Source of the DNA: a bacterium UBP2_UBA2255
GTDB taxonomy: Bacteria > Edwardsbacteria > AC1 > EtOH8
DNA length: 9,067 nt
NCBI GenBank assembly: GCA_002347565.1
Contig: DDXR01000037.1
Location: 34,925-43,991, forward strand
Direction of reading: 5' to 3'
Part shown: piece by piece, positions 1 to 6,372 of the stretch
Numbering within the stretch: position 1 is the first letter of the stretch
Layout of the letters: the number at the start of each line of letters is the position of its first letter
The notes under the pieces: model-generated
What the model was told of the DNA's origin: nothing
Seen by the model: the letters and a program-made list of their open reading frames with translations, nothing else
Database searches by the model: none
Program-made: the position numbers and the translations under genes

Positions 1-2
1 GG

Positions 3-557
3 GCTGACGAACGGCCGGTGCCGGCCTTCCTGCCGCCGGCCGGCGGCGATGGATCGGGCTGGACGGAGGCCGCTGCCGGCGGGGAAGGCTGGAGCCGGCA
101 ACGGCTGCGCGACGCCAGGACCGGCGAGGCTTGTCATGCGGCGCTGGCGGCGATCGAGTACTGCGGCGCCGGCGGCGAGGTGGCGGCCGCAATCGGGCGG
201 CTGCGGGCCGGCGGCGCGCTGGCCGGCCTGGACGACGGCCAGGCCGGGTGGGTGCAACGGTCCGTTGCGGCATTCCTGGAACTGGCGCCGGCCAGGGGAT
301 GGTTCACCGCCAAGCCCGGCCGCGAGGTGCTGCGCGAGGCCGAGTTCGTCGGTGTCGGCGGCCGCCGGCTGCGGATGGACCGGGTGGTGCTGGACCCCGG
401 CCAGGCCACGCTGATCGAGTTCAAGACCGGGGAGCCGGCCGACCACCGCGCGCAGGTCGATTGTTACCGCGAGATCCTTTCCGCCGTCTATCCCGGGCGA
501 ACGATTGCGGCCTTCGTCGCCCATGTCGACCGGGGCCTGATCGAGGAGGTGGCATGA
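3..557 (+). CDS. AddA-like helicase/nuclease, C-terminal PD-(D/E)XK nuclease end (partial)
   Basis: The reading frame is open from the window edge, so the true start and any UvrD-type helicase motifs lie outside. The visible 184 codons end in a RecB/AddA-style nuclease domain. An Asp in RMDRVV (codon at 378) is followed by the motif IEFKTG (Glu at 417, Lys at 423) and then QVDCYREIL, which fits the QxxxY motif of the family. These are the metal and catalytic residues of PD-(D/E)XK nucleases. The stop overlaps the next gene's start by 4 nt (ATGA), so the two are translationally coupled and probably form one complex. The assignment to AddA rests on this nuclease tail plus the AddB-like partner. 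A stand-alone RecB-family nuclease remains possible, because the helicase part cannot be seen. The 18-20 GTG is an internal codon and not a supported start. Confidence 0.75.
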   Translation, partial: ADERPVPAFLPPAGGDGSGWTEAAAGGEGWSRQRLRDARTGEACHAALAAIEYCGAGGEVAAAIGRLRAGGALAGLDDGQAGWVQRSVAAFLELAPARGWFTAKPGREVLREAEFVGVGGRRLRMDRVVLDPGQATLIEFKTGEPADHRAQVDCYREILSAVYPGRTIAAFVAHVDRGLIEEVA

Positions 558-3349
558 GCCGCGCCCTGCTGCTGCCGGCCGGGGGCGATGTCATCGCGGC
601 GGCGGCCGATACGCTGCTGGGGGCCGGCGCCGCGCTGGAACGCTCCCTGGCGGTGTTCCCGGGACAACGGCCGGGCCATTTTCTGCTGCGGGAACTGGCC
701 GGCAGGATCGGCAGGCCCTTCCGGGCGCCCCGGGTGCTGGCGATGGACGGCCTGGTCGCCGAGTGGCATGCCCGCTTGGAACCCCAAGCGGCGCCGGCCG
801 GCCCCGCCGATGCCATGGCGGTATTGTTCGCCCTGCAGCGGCGGCCAGGGCTGCCCGATGCCCCCGGCGCCGGCCTGGGGCTCGATGAATTCCTGCCGTG
901 GGGATTTGAGCTCCTTGCCGCTTTCGAGGAACTTACCATCGAGGGCGTCCTGCCGGACCGATTGCGGTCGGTCCAGGCGCTGGCCCAGCAGGAGCTGCCA
1001 GTCAGGCTGCAGCGGCGGCTGGGCGACTTGGCCGGGTTGTACCAGGCGTTCTACGAGGCCCTGGCGGCTGAACGTCTGTCCACCAGATCGATGCGCTATG
1101 CCGCGGTATCCGGCGACAGCGGCATGGCCGGCGTCGCCGGCTGCGAGGCAATCGTGCTGGCGGGCTTCTACGGACTGACCGCTTGCGAGCGGGTCATCTT
1201 CAGGCGACTGCTGGCCGACGACCGTGCCACGATCATCATCCAGGATGGGCCGGGGATAGGGGAGCTGATCGGCGGCCTGGGAATCGAACCGGAGCGGACG
1301 GGCGGACCGGTGCCGGCGCCGGTCGTGCATTTCGTCTCAGCGGCCGACGCCCACGGGCAGGTGATGGCGCTGGCCCGCAACCTGGCGACCGGCGGCGGTC
1401 AAGGCGATCCGGCGGTCGTGTTGCCGCTGGCGGAGACCCTGTTTCCGGTGGTCGAGTCGGTGCTGCCGTCCTTCGGTGGCGACTGGAACATTTCCCTGGG
1501 CTATCCCCTGGACCGGACGCCGTCCTTCTCGCTGCTGAAGATCATGGCCGCGGCCCAGGCCGGACAAGAGGACGGCAGCTATTATGCGCCAGATTACCTG
1601 CGGTTGCTGCTGCATCCCTACGTCAAGAACATCCCGCTGGCCGGCTCCAGCCAGCGGGCCCGGATATTGATGCATTCGGTCGAGCAACGGGTGAAGGCGG
1701 CTGGCCTGCGGTACGTCGATCCGGTCGAGATCGAGCGCGAAGCCGCGAGCGCGGCAGAATCCCCGGGCCGGGGCGACGGCGGCCCCCAGGCCGCCGCGCA
1801 CCTGACGTTACTGCACCGCCTGTTGCTGCGGCCGTTCGAGCGGCCGCCGGACATCGGCGGGTTCGCGGCCTCGCTGCTGGATGCCCTGTCGCACATCTCA
1901 CAGCACAGCCCGGCCAACCGGCATCCGTTCGCCCCGGCCTTTCTCGAAGCCATGATCCGGTCGCTGGATCGGCTGCGGTGCTCGCGCCTGGCCACCGAGA
2001 CGCTGGACGGCGCTGCCGGATACTTCCGGCTGGCGGCCGGGGCCCTCGCGGCCGAGACGGTGCCGTTCGACGGAACGCCGCTGAAACGGCTGCAGGTGCT
2101 GGGCTTTCTGGAGACCCGCAACCTGCGGTTCGGCGACCTCCATGTCCTCGACTGCAACGAAGGCGCGTTGCCGCGCCGGAGCGTGCCGGGTTGCATCCTG
2201 CCGCTGGCGCTGCGGCGGGAGCTGGGCTTGCCGGGGCCGCGCCAGCGGGACGACGGCGCCCGGTACTACTTCGAGAACCTGGTGGCCGGCGCCTCCTCGG
2301 TCCACTGCTACTACCGCGAGGGCGCCGCCCATGAGCGGAGCAGGTTCGTCGAGCGGCTGCTGTGGCAGCGGCAGCGGCAGGTCCGGGCTCCGCAGGCGGA
2401 ACGGCCGGCGCCGGTATTCTTCGCCAGCGACTTCGGCCAGCGCGATCCCGAACCGGCTCCCAAGGGCGAGGCCATGGCCGGCATCCTGCGGTCGCTGACC
2501 TTTTCCGCCTCCAAGCTGGACCGCTACCTGCACTGCCCGCTGGCGTTCCGCTACCGCCATCTGCTGGGGCTGGGCGAGCCCGGGGCGGATTCCGGCGGCA
2601 TCGACCGGCGGCGCATCGGGACGCTGGTCCACGAGACGCTGGAGGAGTTCTTCGCCGCCCGGACCGGCCGGCCGCTCGACCTGTCCGGCCGCGACCGGGA
2701 GGAGCTGTCCGCGATCTGCCGGCGGCGGTTCCGGGCGTCGTTCGGCGGCCACCAGGACGGGGCTCTCCAGCTGGTGCGCCACCAGGTCGAGGCCCGGCTG
2801 GCCGAGTTTCTGGCGCAACAAGCGGCCGCCGGCGGGACAACGGTGGTCGAGGCCTGCGAGTGCACGCTGACGGCGCCGCTGCTGACGAAGCGCGGCACGG
2901 TGACGCTGGCCGGCCGGATCGACCGCATCGACCGCCGGCCCGAGGGCATCGTGATCATCGACTACAAGACGGGCGCTGCGGCGGGCAGGCCCAACCACCG
3001 CCGGTTCGATCCCGGCCATCGGGCTGACTGGCACCGGACGGCGAAGTCGTTCCAGCTGCCGCTGTACCTGCTGCTGTACCGGCACCACCGTCCGGATGCG
3101 GCGGCGCGGGAGGCGAACAGCGCGCTGCTGCTGCTGGGCGGCGCGGCCATTGAGGAGCAGCGCCTCTTCAGTGCGGACGACGACCGGGAAGCATTGATGG
3201 ACCGCTACCAGCTGGCGATCGTCGCGCTGGTCGAGGAGATGCTCGATCCGGACACGCCGTTCCATCCGGCTCCCGATCCCGATACGCAGTGTCCCCACTG
3301 CCCGTACCGGACACCATGCGGGCGCCAGTGGATGCGACCGCGGTCATGA
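554..3349 (+). CDS. AddB-like PD-(D/E)XK nuclease with iron-sulfur cluster motif
   Basis: This 931-residue protein resembles the AddB subunit of AddAB helicase-nucleases, which resect DNA double-strand ends for RecA-dependent repair in the cytoplasm. The start at 554 is chosen for the strong GGAGG at 545-549 and the 4-nt overlap with the preceding gene. The same frame is open upstream without an RBS. The N-terminal two thirds is helicase-like. It has a degenerate first motif (VFPGQRPGH, no Walker A GKT/S) and an AddB/RecC-style stretch, LETRNLRFGD then CNEGALP, at about residues 519-540. The nuclease domain follows: FSASKLDRYLHCP, His693 in TLVHETLEEFF, Asp790 in GRIDRID, and Asp803/Lys805 in IIDYKTG. 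Cys661 together with Cys913, Cys916 and Cys922 (C-x2-C-x5-C near the C-terminus) matches the [4Fe-4S] arrangement of AddB and Dna2-type nucleases. The missing Walker A fits an AddB whose partner does the ATP hydrolysis. The subfamily name is less certain than the domain calls. Confidence 0.87.
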   Translation: MSRALLLPAGGDVIAAAADTLLGAGAALERSLAVFPGQRPGHFLLRELAGRIGRPFRAPRVLAMDGLVAEWHARLEPQAAPAGPADAMAVLFALQRRPGLPDAPGAGLGLDEFLPWGFELLAAFEELTIEGVLPDRLRSVQALAQQELPVRLQRRLGDLAGLYQAFYEALAAERLSTRSMRYAAVSGDSGMAGVAGCEAIVLAGFYGLTACERVIFRRLLADDRATIIIQDGPGIGELIGGLGIEPERTGGPVPAPVVHFVSAADAHGQVMALARNLATGGGQGDPAVVLPLAETLFPVVESVLPSFGGDWNISLGYPLDRTPSFSLLKIMAAAQAGQEDGSYYAPDYLRLLLHPYVKNIPLAGSSQRARILMHSVEQRVKAAGLRYVDPVEIEREAASAAESPGRGDGGPQAAAHLTLLHRLLLRPFERPPDIGGFAASLLDALSHISQHSPANRHPFAPAFLEAMIRSLDRLRCSRLATETLDGAAGYFRLAAGALAAETVPFDGTPLKRLQVLGFLETRNLRFGDLHVLDCNEGALPRRSVPGCILPLALRRELGLPGPRQRDDGARYYFENLVAGASSVHCYYREGAAHERSRFVERLLWQRQRQVRAPQAERPAPVFFASDFGQRDPEPAPKGEAMAGILRSLTFSASKLDRYLHCPLAFRYRHLLGLGEPGADSGGIDRRRIGTLVHETLEEFFAARTGRPLDLSGRDREELSAICRRRFRASFGGHQDGALQLVRHQVEARLAEFLAQQAAAGGTTVVEACECTLTAPLLTKRGTVTLAGRIDRIDRRPEGIVIIDYKTGAAAGRPNHRRFDPGHRADWHRTAKSFQLPLYLLLYRHHRPDAAAREANSALLLLGGAAIEEQRLFSADDDREALMDRYQLAIVALVEEMLDPDTPFHPAPDPDTQCPHCPYRTPCGRQWMRPRS

Positions 3350-3357
3350 TGGAGGCG

Positions 3358-3410
3358 CGGCCGTTGTCGGCCGGGCACGGGAAAAGCCCTGCCGTCCGGC
3401 AGGGCTTCTT
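3358..3410. terminator. Bidirectional terminator between addB-like gene and tRNA-Glu
   Basis: A perfect 10-bp stem, AAGCCCTGCC (3384-3393) and GGCAGGGCTT (3398-3407), closes a GTCC loop. On plus it is followed by CTTCTT, a modest tail for ending the addA/addB-like transcript. On minus it begins 2 nt beyond the tRNA-Glu CCA end and is followed by TTTTC, so it would also end the tRNA transcript. A second short hairpin, CGGCCG-ttgt-CGGCCG, lies at 3358-3373. Confidence 0.8.
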
Positions 3411-3485
3411 GGTAGCGCTACGGGGAATCGAACCCCGGTTTGATGGCTGAGAACCATCCGTCCTAGGCCACTAGACGATAGCGCC
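3410..3485 (-). tRNA. tRNA-Glu (anticodon CTC)
   Basis: A 76-nt cloverleaf on minus with encoded CCA (3410-3412). The acceptor stem is GGCGCTA against TAGCGCT, the D arm GTCTAGTGGCCTAGGAC is typical of tRNA-Glu, the anticodon stem GATGG/CCATC holds loop TTCTCAG, and the T arm is CGGGG-TTCGATT-CCCCG. The anticodon CTC (plus-strand 3449-3451) reads GAG. The first acceptor pair is G1-U72, a wobble, where G-C would be usual. The discriminator is A73. It is transcribed divergently from the tRNA-Gln gene, from the promoter at 3507-3534. Confidence 0.95.
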
Positions 3486-3506
3486 GTATGTCCCGATACA
3501 CCCAAT

Positions 3507-3534
3507 TTTATACCATTTCCCCCGTCGCTGTCAA
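3507..3534 (-). promoter_or_regulatory. sigma70-type promoter of tRNA-Glu
   Basis: On minus, a perfect -35 TTGACA (plus 3529-3534) is followed after 16 nt by -10 TATAAA (plus 3507-3512). The expected start is near 3500, giving a leader of about 15 nt before the mature tRNA 5' end at 3485. Confidence 0.82.
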
Positions 3535-3568
3535 GCCCCTCGTGCCGGGGCGATTTATTTTATCGCAA

Positions 3569-3597
3569 TTGACAAACAACGAGGTTTTAGGTATAAT
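3569..3597 (+). promoter_or_regulatory. Perfect-consensus sigma70 promoter of tRNA-Gln
   Basis: TTGACA (3569-3574), a 17-nt spacer and TATAAT (3592-3597) match the sigma70 consensus at every position. The expected start is near 3604, about 12 nt before the tRNA. An A+T-rich inverted repeat, GCGAT-ttatttt-ATCGC (3550-3566), lies just upstream of the -35 and between the two divergent tRNA promoters. Confidence 0.9.
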
Positions 3598-3616
3598 TAT
3601 ACTTTACGCCCATAAC

Positions 3617-3690
3617 TGGGGGATCGTCCAACGGCAGGACACATGGCTCTGAACCATGGTATCGGGGTTCGAATCCCTGTCCCCCAGCCA
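3617..3690 (+). tRNA. tRNA-Gln (anticodon CTG)
   Basis: A 74-nt cloverleaf with encoded CCA. The acceptor TGGGGGA/TCCCCCA is fully paired, the D arm is GTCCAACGGCAGGAC, the anticodon stem CATGG/CCATG holds loop CTCTGAA, the T arm is CGGGG-TTCGAAT-CCCTG, and the discriminator is G73. The anticodon CTG reads CAG. The first pair is U1-A72, which is known to be the identity feature recognised by the GatCAB amidotransferase on tRNA-Gln. The tRNA is therefore compatible with the indirect (Glu-tRNA-Gln) charging route, although its sequence alone cannot show which route is used. Confidence 0.96.
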
Positions 3691-3703
3691 CCATTGGAAT
3701 AGG

Positions 3704-3735
3704 AAAGAGGCAATCCGTCGGATTGCCTCTTTCTT
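3704..3735. terminator. Strong bidirectional terminator shared by tRNA-Gln and the catalase operon
   Basis: A perfect 13-bp stem, AAAGAGGCAATCC (3704-3716) and GGATTGCCTCTTT (3720-3732), closes a 3-nt loop. On plus the TTT ends in CTT, 13 nt after the tRNA-Gln CCA. On minus the hairpin lies 24 nt beyond the DUF454 stop codon and again has a TTT-ending arm. It therefore separates two convergent transcripts. Confidence 0.88.
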
Positions 3736-3756
3736 GCCATTTTCGGGCTGTGGGAA

Positions 3757-4179
3757 TCACAAGGCATGCTCAACAACGGAGTCCGGTTTTGTCCCGACGG
3801 CCTTTTTGTTGCCGGCATATGGCGGTAGTGTTTTCAGCGACAGCAAATGTACGCTGACCCCGACGCCGACAGCTGACAGCAGGATGTCCACCCACGGCTT
3901 GTCAACCATGATAAGTGAAGCTCCCAGTGAGAACCAAAGTATAGCCAGGGTACAGAGTTTTGTCGAAAGTGGCACCGCACGGTATTTCAGGTAGTTCGTC
4001 AAATGTGCGCCGACGAACCTATTGTTCATCAGCCAGCGGTGGAGCCGCGCCGAGCTGCGGGCGAAGCAGTACAGCGCCAGCAGCAGGAACGGGGTGGCCG
4101 GGAGCAGCGGCAGGAACAACCCCGCCACCCCCAGCCCCGTCGCGGCCAACCCGCAGGCGGCCAGCAGCCGCCGTTTCAT
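3757..4179 (-). CDS. DUF454 (YbaN-family) inner-membrane protein
   Basis: A 140-residue small membrane protein. The N-terminal half carries the family's typical pattern: a hydrophobic segment (about residues 5-27), then LPLLPATPFLLLALYCFARSS (23-43), then LHRWLMNNRFVGAHL (46-60). Two more hydrophobic segments lie near residues 74-92 and 97-115. The biochemical role of YbaN/DUF454 is not established, so none is claimed. The ATG lies 23 nt after the catalase stop with only a weak purine-rich site before it, suggesting dependence on the catalase mRNA. The 5' half of the gene is very GC-rich (75% at 4081-4140) and the 3' half falls to 45% (3901-3960), an odd break inside one gene. The C-terminal tail after residue 120 is polar and may be species-specific. 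Confidence 0.85.
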   Translation of the reverse strand: MKRRLLAACGLAATGLGVAGLFLPLLPATPFLLLALYCFARSSARLHRWLMNNRFVGAHLTNYLKYRAVPLSTKLCTLAILWFSLGASLIMVDKPWVDILLSAVGVGVSVHLLSLKTLPPYAGNKKAVGTKPDSVVEHAL

Positions 4180-4202
4180 GGCCCGTGCCGCGAAATCAAA
4201 CC

Positions 4203-5633
4203 CTACTTGCCTCCCAGCGCCTTGCGCACGCCATCGGCATAGGCGGGATCGGCCTTGTGGAAATGCCCCAGCTGCCGCTCGATGATCTCCTTGGGCACGT
4301 CCCGGATCGACCCGGCGATGGCCCGGTGCAGCCGGTCGCGCTCGTCCTGCGGCATCAGCCGGTAGAGGTTGCCGGCCTGGGTGAAGTCGTCATTGCCCGC
4401 GCGGCGGTCGTAGCGGTCGGCGTCCCCGCTGATGCGCAGCGGCGGCTCCTTGAACCGCGGGTCCTCGGCCGGCCCCCCGAAGCTGTTGGGCTCGTAGTTG
4501 ACCGCGCCGCCGCCGTTGCCGTCGAACCGCATCGCGCCGTCCTTGTAGTAATTGTCGACCTGGCAGCGCGGCTTGTTGACGGGCAGGCTCTGGTAGTTGA
4601 TCCCCAGCCGGTAGCGCTGGGCGTCGGCGTAGGAGGTCATCCGCAGCTGCAGCATCTTGTCCGGGCTGTGGCCGATGCCCGGCGGCACGTCCTTGGGGCA
4701 GAAGGCCGCCTGCTCCACCTCGGCGAAGTAATTCTCCGGATTCCGGTTCAACTCGACGATCCCGACGTCGATCAGCGGGTAATCCTTGTGCGGCCAGACC
4801 TTGGTGACGTCGAAGGGGTGGTAGGGCACCTTCTCGGCGTCCGGCTCGGGCATGATCTGGACCTGCATCCTCCATTTGGGGAAGTCGCCCCTGGCGATGG
4901 ACTCGAACAGGTCGCGCTGGCTGCTCTCGCGGTCGGCGGCGATGATCCGGGCCGCCTCCTCGTCGTTCAGGCACTGGATGCCCTGCATGGTGCGGAAATG
5001 GAACTTGACCCAGAACCGCTCGTTCTTGTCGTTGAACAGGCTGAAGGTGTGGCAGCCGAACCCGTGCATGTGGCGGAAGCTTTTGGGGATGCCGCGGTCC
5101 GAGAACAGGATGGTCACCTGGTGCACCGACTCCGGCGACAGGGACCAGAAGTCCCAGGCGGCGGTGGCGCTGCGCAGGTTGGTCCTGGGGTCGCGCTTCT
5201 GGGTGTGGATGAAGTCCGGGAACTTGTAGGGGTCGCGGATGAAGAACACCGGGGTGTTGTTGCCCACGATGTCCCAGTTGCCCTCCGCGGTGTAGAACTT
5301 CATGGCGAAGCCGCGCACGTCGCGCTCGGCGTCGGCCGCGCCCCGCTCCCCGGCCACGGTGGAGAAGCGGAAGAAGCACTCGGTCCTGGTGCCCGGCTTG
5401 AACACCGCCGCCTTGGTGTACTTGGTGATGTCGCCGTCGATGGTCAGCGCGCCGTAGGCCCCGGACCCCTTGGCGTGCACCACCCGCTCCGGGATCCGCT
5501 CCCGGTTGAAATGGGCGTGCTTCTCGAACAGCTGCCAGTCCTGCGCCAAAAGCGGCCCGCGCGGCCCGGCCGTCAGCGCGTTCTGGTTGTCGCCGACCGG
5601 GACGCCGGCGTCGGTGGTCAGTCTCTTTTTCAC
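4203..5633 (-). CDS. katA: Monofunctional heme catalase, small-subunit type
   Basis: A 476-residue catalase that converts two H2O2 to water and oxygen in the cytoplasm. The length fits the small-subunit (clade 3-like) group. The active-site His53 sits in RIPERVVHAKGSGAYG, the distal Asn in VGNNTPVFFIRDPYKF (125/126), and the proximal heme ligand Tyr335 in LRMTSYADAQRYRLG, followed by NYQSLPVNKPRC. The usual Phe or hydrophobic residue two before the SYxD stretch is Thr here (RMTSY), a small deviation that does not remove the ligand. The start is GTG at 5633-5631, chosen because GGAGG (plus 5640-5644) lies 6 nt upstream and the family N-terminus (KKRLTTDAGVPVGDNQN) begins here. It lies 188 nt downstream of perR on the same strand with no convincing promoter of its own, and the DUF454 gene follows after 23 nt. 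The symbol is by family, not proven orthology. Confidence 0.95.
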   Translation of the reverse strand: MKKRLTTDAGVPVGDNQNALTAGPRGPLLAQDWQLFEKHAHFNRERIPERVVHAKGSGAYGALTIDGDITKYTKAAVFKPGTRTECFFRFSTVAGERGAADAERDVRGFAMKFYTAEGNWDIVGNNTPVFFIRDPYKFPDFIHTQKRDPRTNLRSATAAWDFWSLSPESVHQVTILFSDRGIPKSFRHMHGFGCHTFSLFNDKNERFWVKFHFRTMQGIQCLNDEEAARIIAADRESSQRDLFESIARGDFPKWRMQVQIMPEPDAEKVPYHPFDVTKVWPHKDYPLIDVGIVELNRNPENYFAEVEQAAFCPKDVPPGIGHSPDKMLQLRMTSYADAQRYRLGINYQSLPVNKPRCQVDNYYKDGAMRFDGNGGGAVNYEPNSFGGPAEDPRFKEPPLRISGDADRYDRRAGNDDFTQAGNLYRLMPQDERDRLHRAIAGSIRDVPKEIIERQLGHFHKADPAYADGVRKALGGK

Positions 5634-5644
5634 AGGGCACCTCC
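5634..5644 (-). promoter_or_regulatory. Shine-Dalgarno site fixing the catalase GTG start
   Basis: On minus, GGAGG (plus 5640-5644) followed by TGCCCT and GTG gives ideal spacing of 6 nt and decides the non-ATG start. The GTG overlaps the TGA that closes the upstream minus-strand frame (GTGA). Confidence 0.85.
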
Positions 5645-5675
5645 ATGTTCTATAGTTAATCGTTCACCAGTGAGT

Positions 5676-5815
5676 GTGCTGGCGCAGTTTCCCGAGCCTC
5701 GATTGTCTCTCTTCTTTGCGCAGCCCATGTGCCGTTTGATCACAGCCAGCCGTCCATGCAGCAGCGAGTTCAGTGCGGTGATCAACGCGTCGTTCCTTAC
5801 AGGGCAATTTCCTCC
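5676..5815 (-). pseudogene. Decayed 5' remnant of a bacterioferritin gene
   Basis: Between perR and the catalase, minus-strand translation gives NDALITALNSLLHGRLAVIK, continuing to AKKRDNRG. This lines up with the start of bacterioferritins, which typically read KVIxxLNxLLxxELTAINQY and then HARMxxNWGxxKL. After a one-base shift the next frame reads RLGKLRQH, continuing the same alignment. A GGAGGA (plus 5810-5815) lies 7 nt before CTGTAAGGAAC (5802 downward), which looks like a damaged ATG-AAR-GGN-AAY start. The ferroxidase Glu of the ELTAI motif is lost, there is an early TAA, and only about 42 of some 155 codons remain, so it cannot be functional. Bacterioferritin stores iron and belongs naturally in a PerR/catalase neighbourhood. 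The comparison is from memory of the family, not a search. The alternative is chance similarity in an intergenic spacer. Confidence 0.48.
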
Positions 5816-5821
5816 GGTCAT

Positions 5822-6235
5822 TTACATCTTTCTGCGCTGTATCGCACACCGGCGGCATAGGCCATACAATTGGACCGCATAACTCCTGATGGTGAGACGC
5901 GTCCGACGCCGTGCCTGAGCCGCTATCCCCGCAGGCAGCGGCATGTCAACATCGCTGACCGACCCGCACTGCTCACAGATGAAGTGGCAATGGTCCCCGA
6001 CCATGGCGTCGTAACGCTCGACCCCGTACCGGAATTTCCGCCGGGCTACCCTGCCCTCCTCGACCAGGATCGACAGGTTGCGATAGACATTGCCCAGGCT
6101 GGTGTTCGGTTTCTCCCGTCTCAGCTTGGTATAGACGGAATGTGCGGTAGGGTGATCGCTCCTCTCGGAGACGATCCGCATGATCCGTTCGCGTTGGGCG
6201 CTTCTGCGCCGGGTTGGTTTATTATTAGTAATCAT
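5822..6235 (-). CDS. perR: PerR-like Fur-family peroxide-responsive repressor
   Basis: A 137-residue winged-helix regulator. The recognition region reads HPTAHSVYTKLRREKPNTSLGNVYRNL (residues 28-54, split here only as a description). Structural zinc would be held by Cys87/Cys90 (CEQC) and Cys127/Cys130 (CRRC). His28, Asp76, His82, His84 and Asp95 are spaced as the regulatory-metal ligands of Bacillus subtilis PerR (H37, D85, H91, H93, D104). This supports peroxide sensing by metal-catalysed histidine oxidation rather than Fur iron sensing. The start is the ATG at 6235. A longer in-frame TTG at 6274 is part of the -35 box, so translation from it is unlikely. A strong promoter and a palindromic operator overlap the start, indicating autorepression. 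The downstream catalase and DUF454 genes are probably in the same transcript. GC content (57% at 6121-6180) is lower than in the catalase (about 70%). Confidence 0.88.
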   Translation of the reverse strand: MITNNKPTRRRSAQRERIMRIVSERSDHPTAHSVYTKLRREKPNTSLGNVYRNLSILVEEGRVARRKFRYGVERYDAMVGDHCHFICEQCGSVSDVDMPLPAGIAAQARRRTRLTIRSYAVQLYGLCRRCAIQRRKM

Positions 6236-6249
6236 TCTTACTAATAATA
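6220..6249. promoter_or_regulatory. Palindromic operator across the perR start codon
   Basis: Two perfect 12-bp arms (6220-6231 and 6238-6249: TATTATTAGTAA and its reverse complement) flank a 6-bp centre holding the perR ATG (6233-6235). The site covers the -10, the expected transcription start and the start codon, where a bound repressor would block initiation. It is A+T-rich as PerR/Fur boxes are, but its even-centred spacing differs from the classic 7-1-7 PerR box. In RNA, only the downstream arm and part of the upstream arm would be transcribed. Confidence 0.75.
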
Positions 6250-6274
6250 TATCAGATCCCGGGCGGTTTGTCAA
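6246..6274 (-). promoter_or_regulatory. sigma70-type promoter of perR (short leader)
   Basis: On minus, perfect -35 TTGACA (plus 6269-6274), a 17-nt spacer and -10 TATATT (plus 6246-6251). A start about 7 nt further on falls near 6238, only 3-4 nt before the perR ATG, so there is no room for a ribosome-binding site. Confidence 0.8.
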
Positions 6275-6313
6275 GCGTCGGCCACGGTCTTATTGGGGGC
6301 GCCGCGCTCCGGG

Positions 6314-6348
6314 AAAAACTGAGGGCCGGCGCCTGCGCGTCGGCCCTC
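6314..6348 (-). terminator. Intrinsic terminator of the EamA-family gene
   Basis: On minus, a 12-bp GC-rich stem (outer arms GAGGGCCG/CGGCCCTC, plus 6321-6348, one G-T wobble, tetraloop) is followed by AG and TTTTT (plus 6314-6318). It lies 24 nt after the transporter stop codon and upstream of the perR promoter. Confidence 0.9.
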
Positions 6349-6372
6349 TCTCCCCGGCGCGCCCTGCCGCCC

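Noticed and set aside
131..553. In-frame upstream extension of the AddB-like gene
   Set aside because: It is Arg/Gly-rich with no RBS and overlaps the AddA-like nuclease motifs in another frame; the ATG at 554 with GGAGG is clearly better.
3535..3551. GCCCC-n7-GGGGC hairpin in the tRNA intergenic region as a terminator
   Set aside because: Only 5 bp, no T-run, and it sits between two divergent promoters with no transcript entering to stop.
5645..5675. TATAGA as a -10 box of a separate catalase promoter
   Set aside because: No -35 at the right distance, and the predicted start would fall inside the Shine-Dalgarno site.
5736..5785. Inverted repeat TTGATCAC / GTGATCAA as a regulatory site before the catalase
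   Set aside because: The arms are 34 bp apart and fall on codons of the bacterioferritin remnant, so chance is the simpler explanation.
5630..5821. 63-codon minus-strand frame starting right after the perR stop and overlapping the catalase GTG
   Set aside because: Neat coupling on both sides, but the content matches a decayed bacterioferritin with a frameshift, and the ATG has no upstream RBS of its own. Kept as pseudogene, not as CDS.
3960..5882. Long plus-strand open frame (640 codons) antisense to the catalase
   Set aside because: A shadow of the GC-rich catalase: the opposite strand has full catalase motifs, and the antisense translation shows no family pattern.
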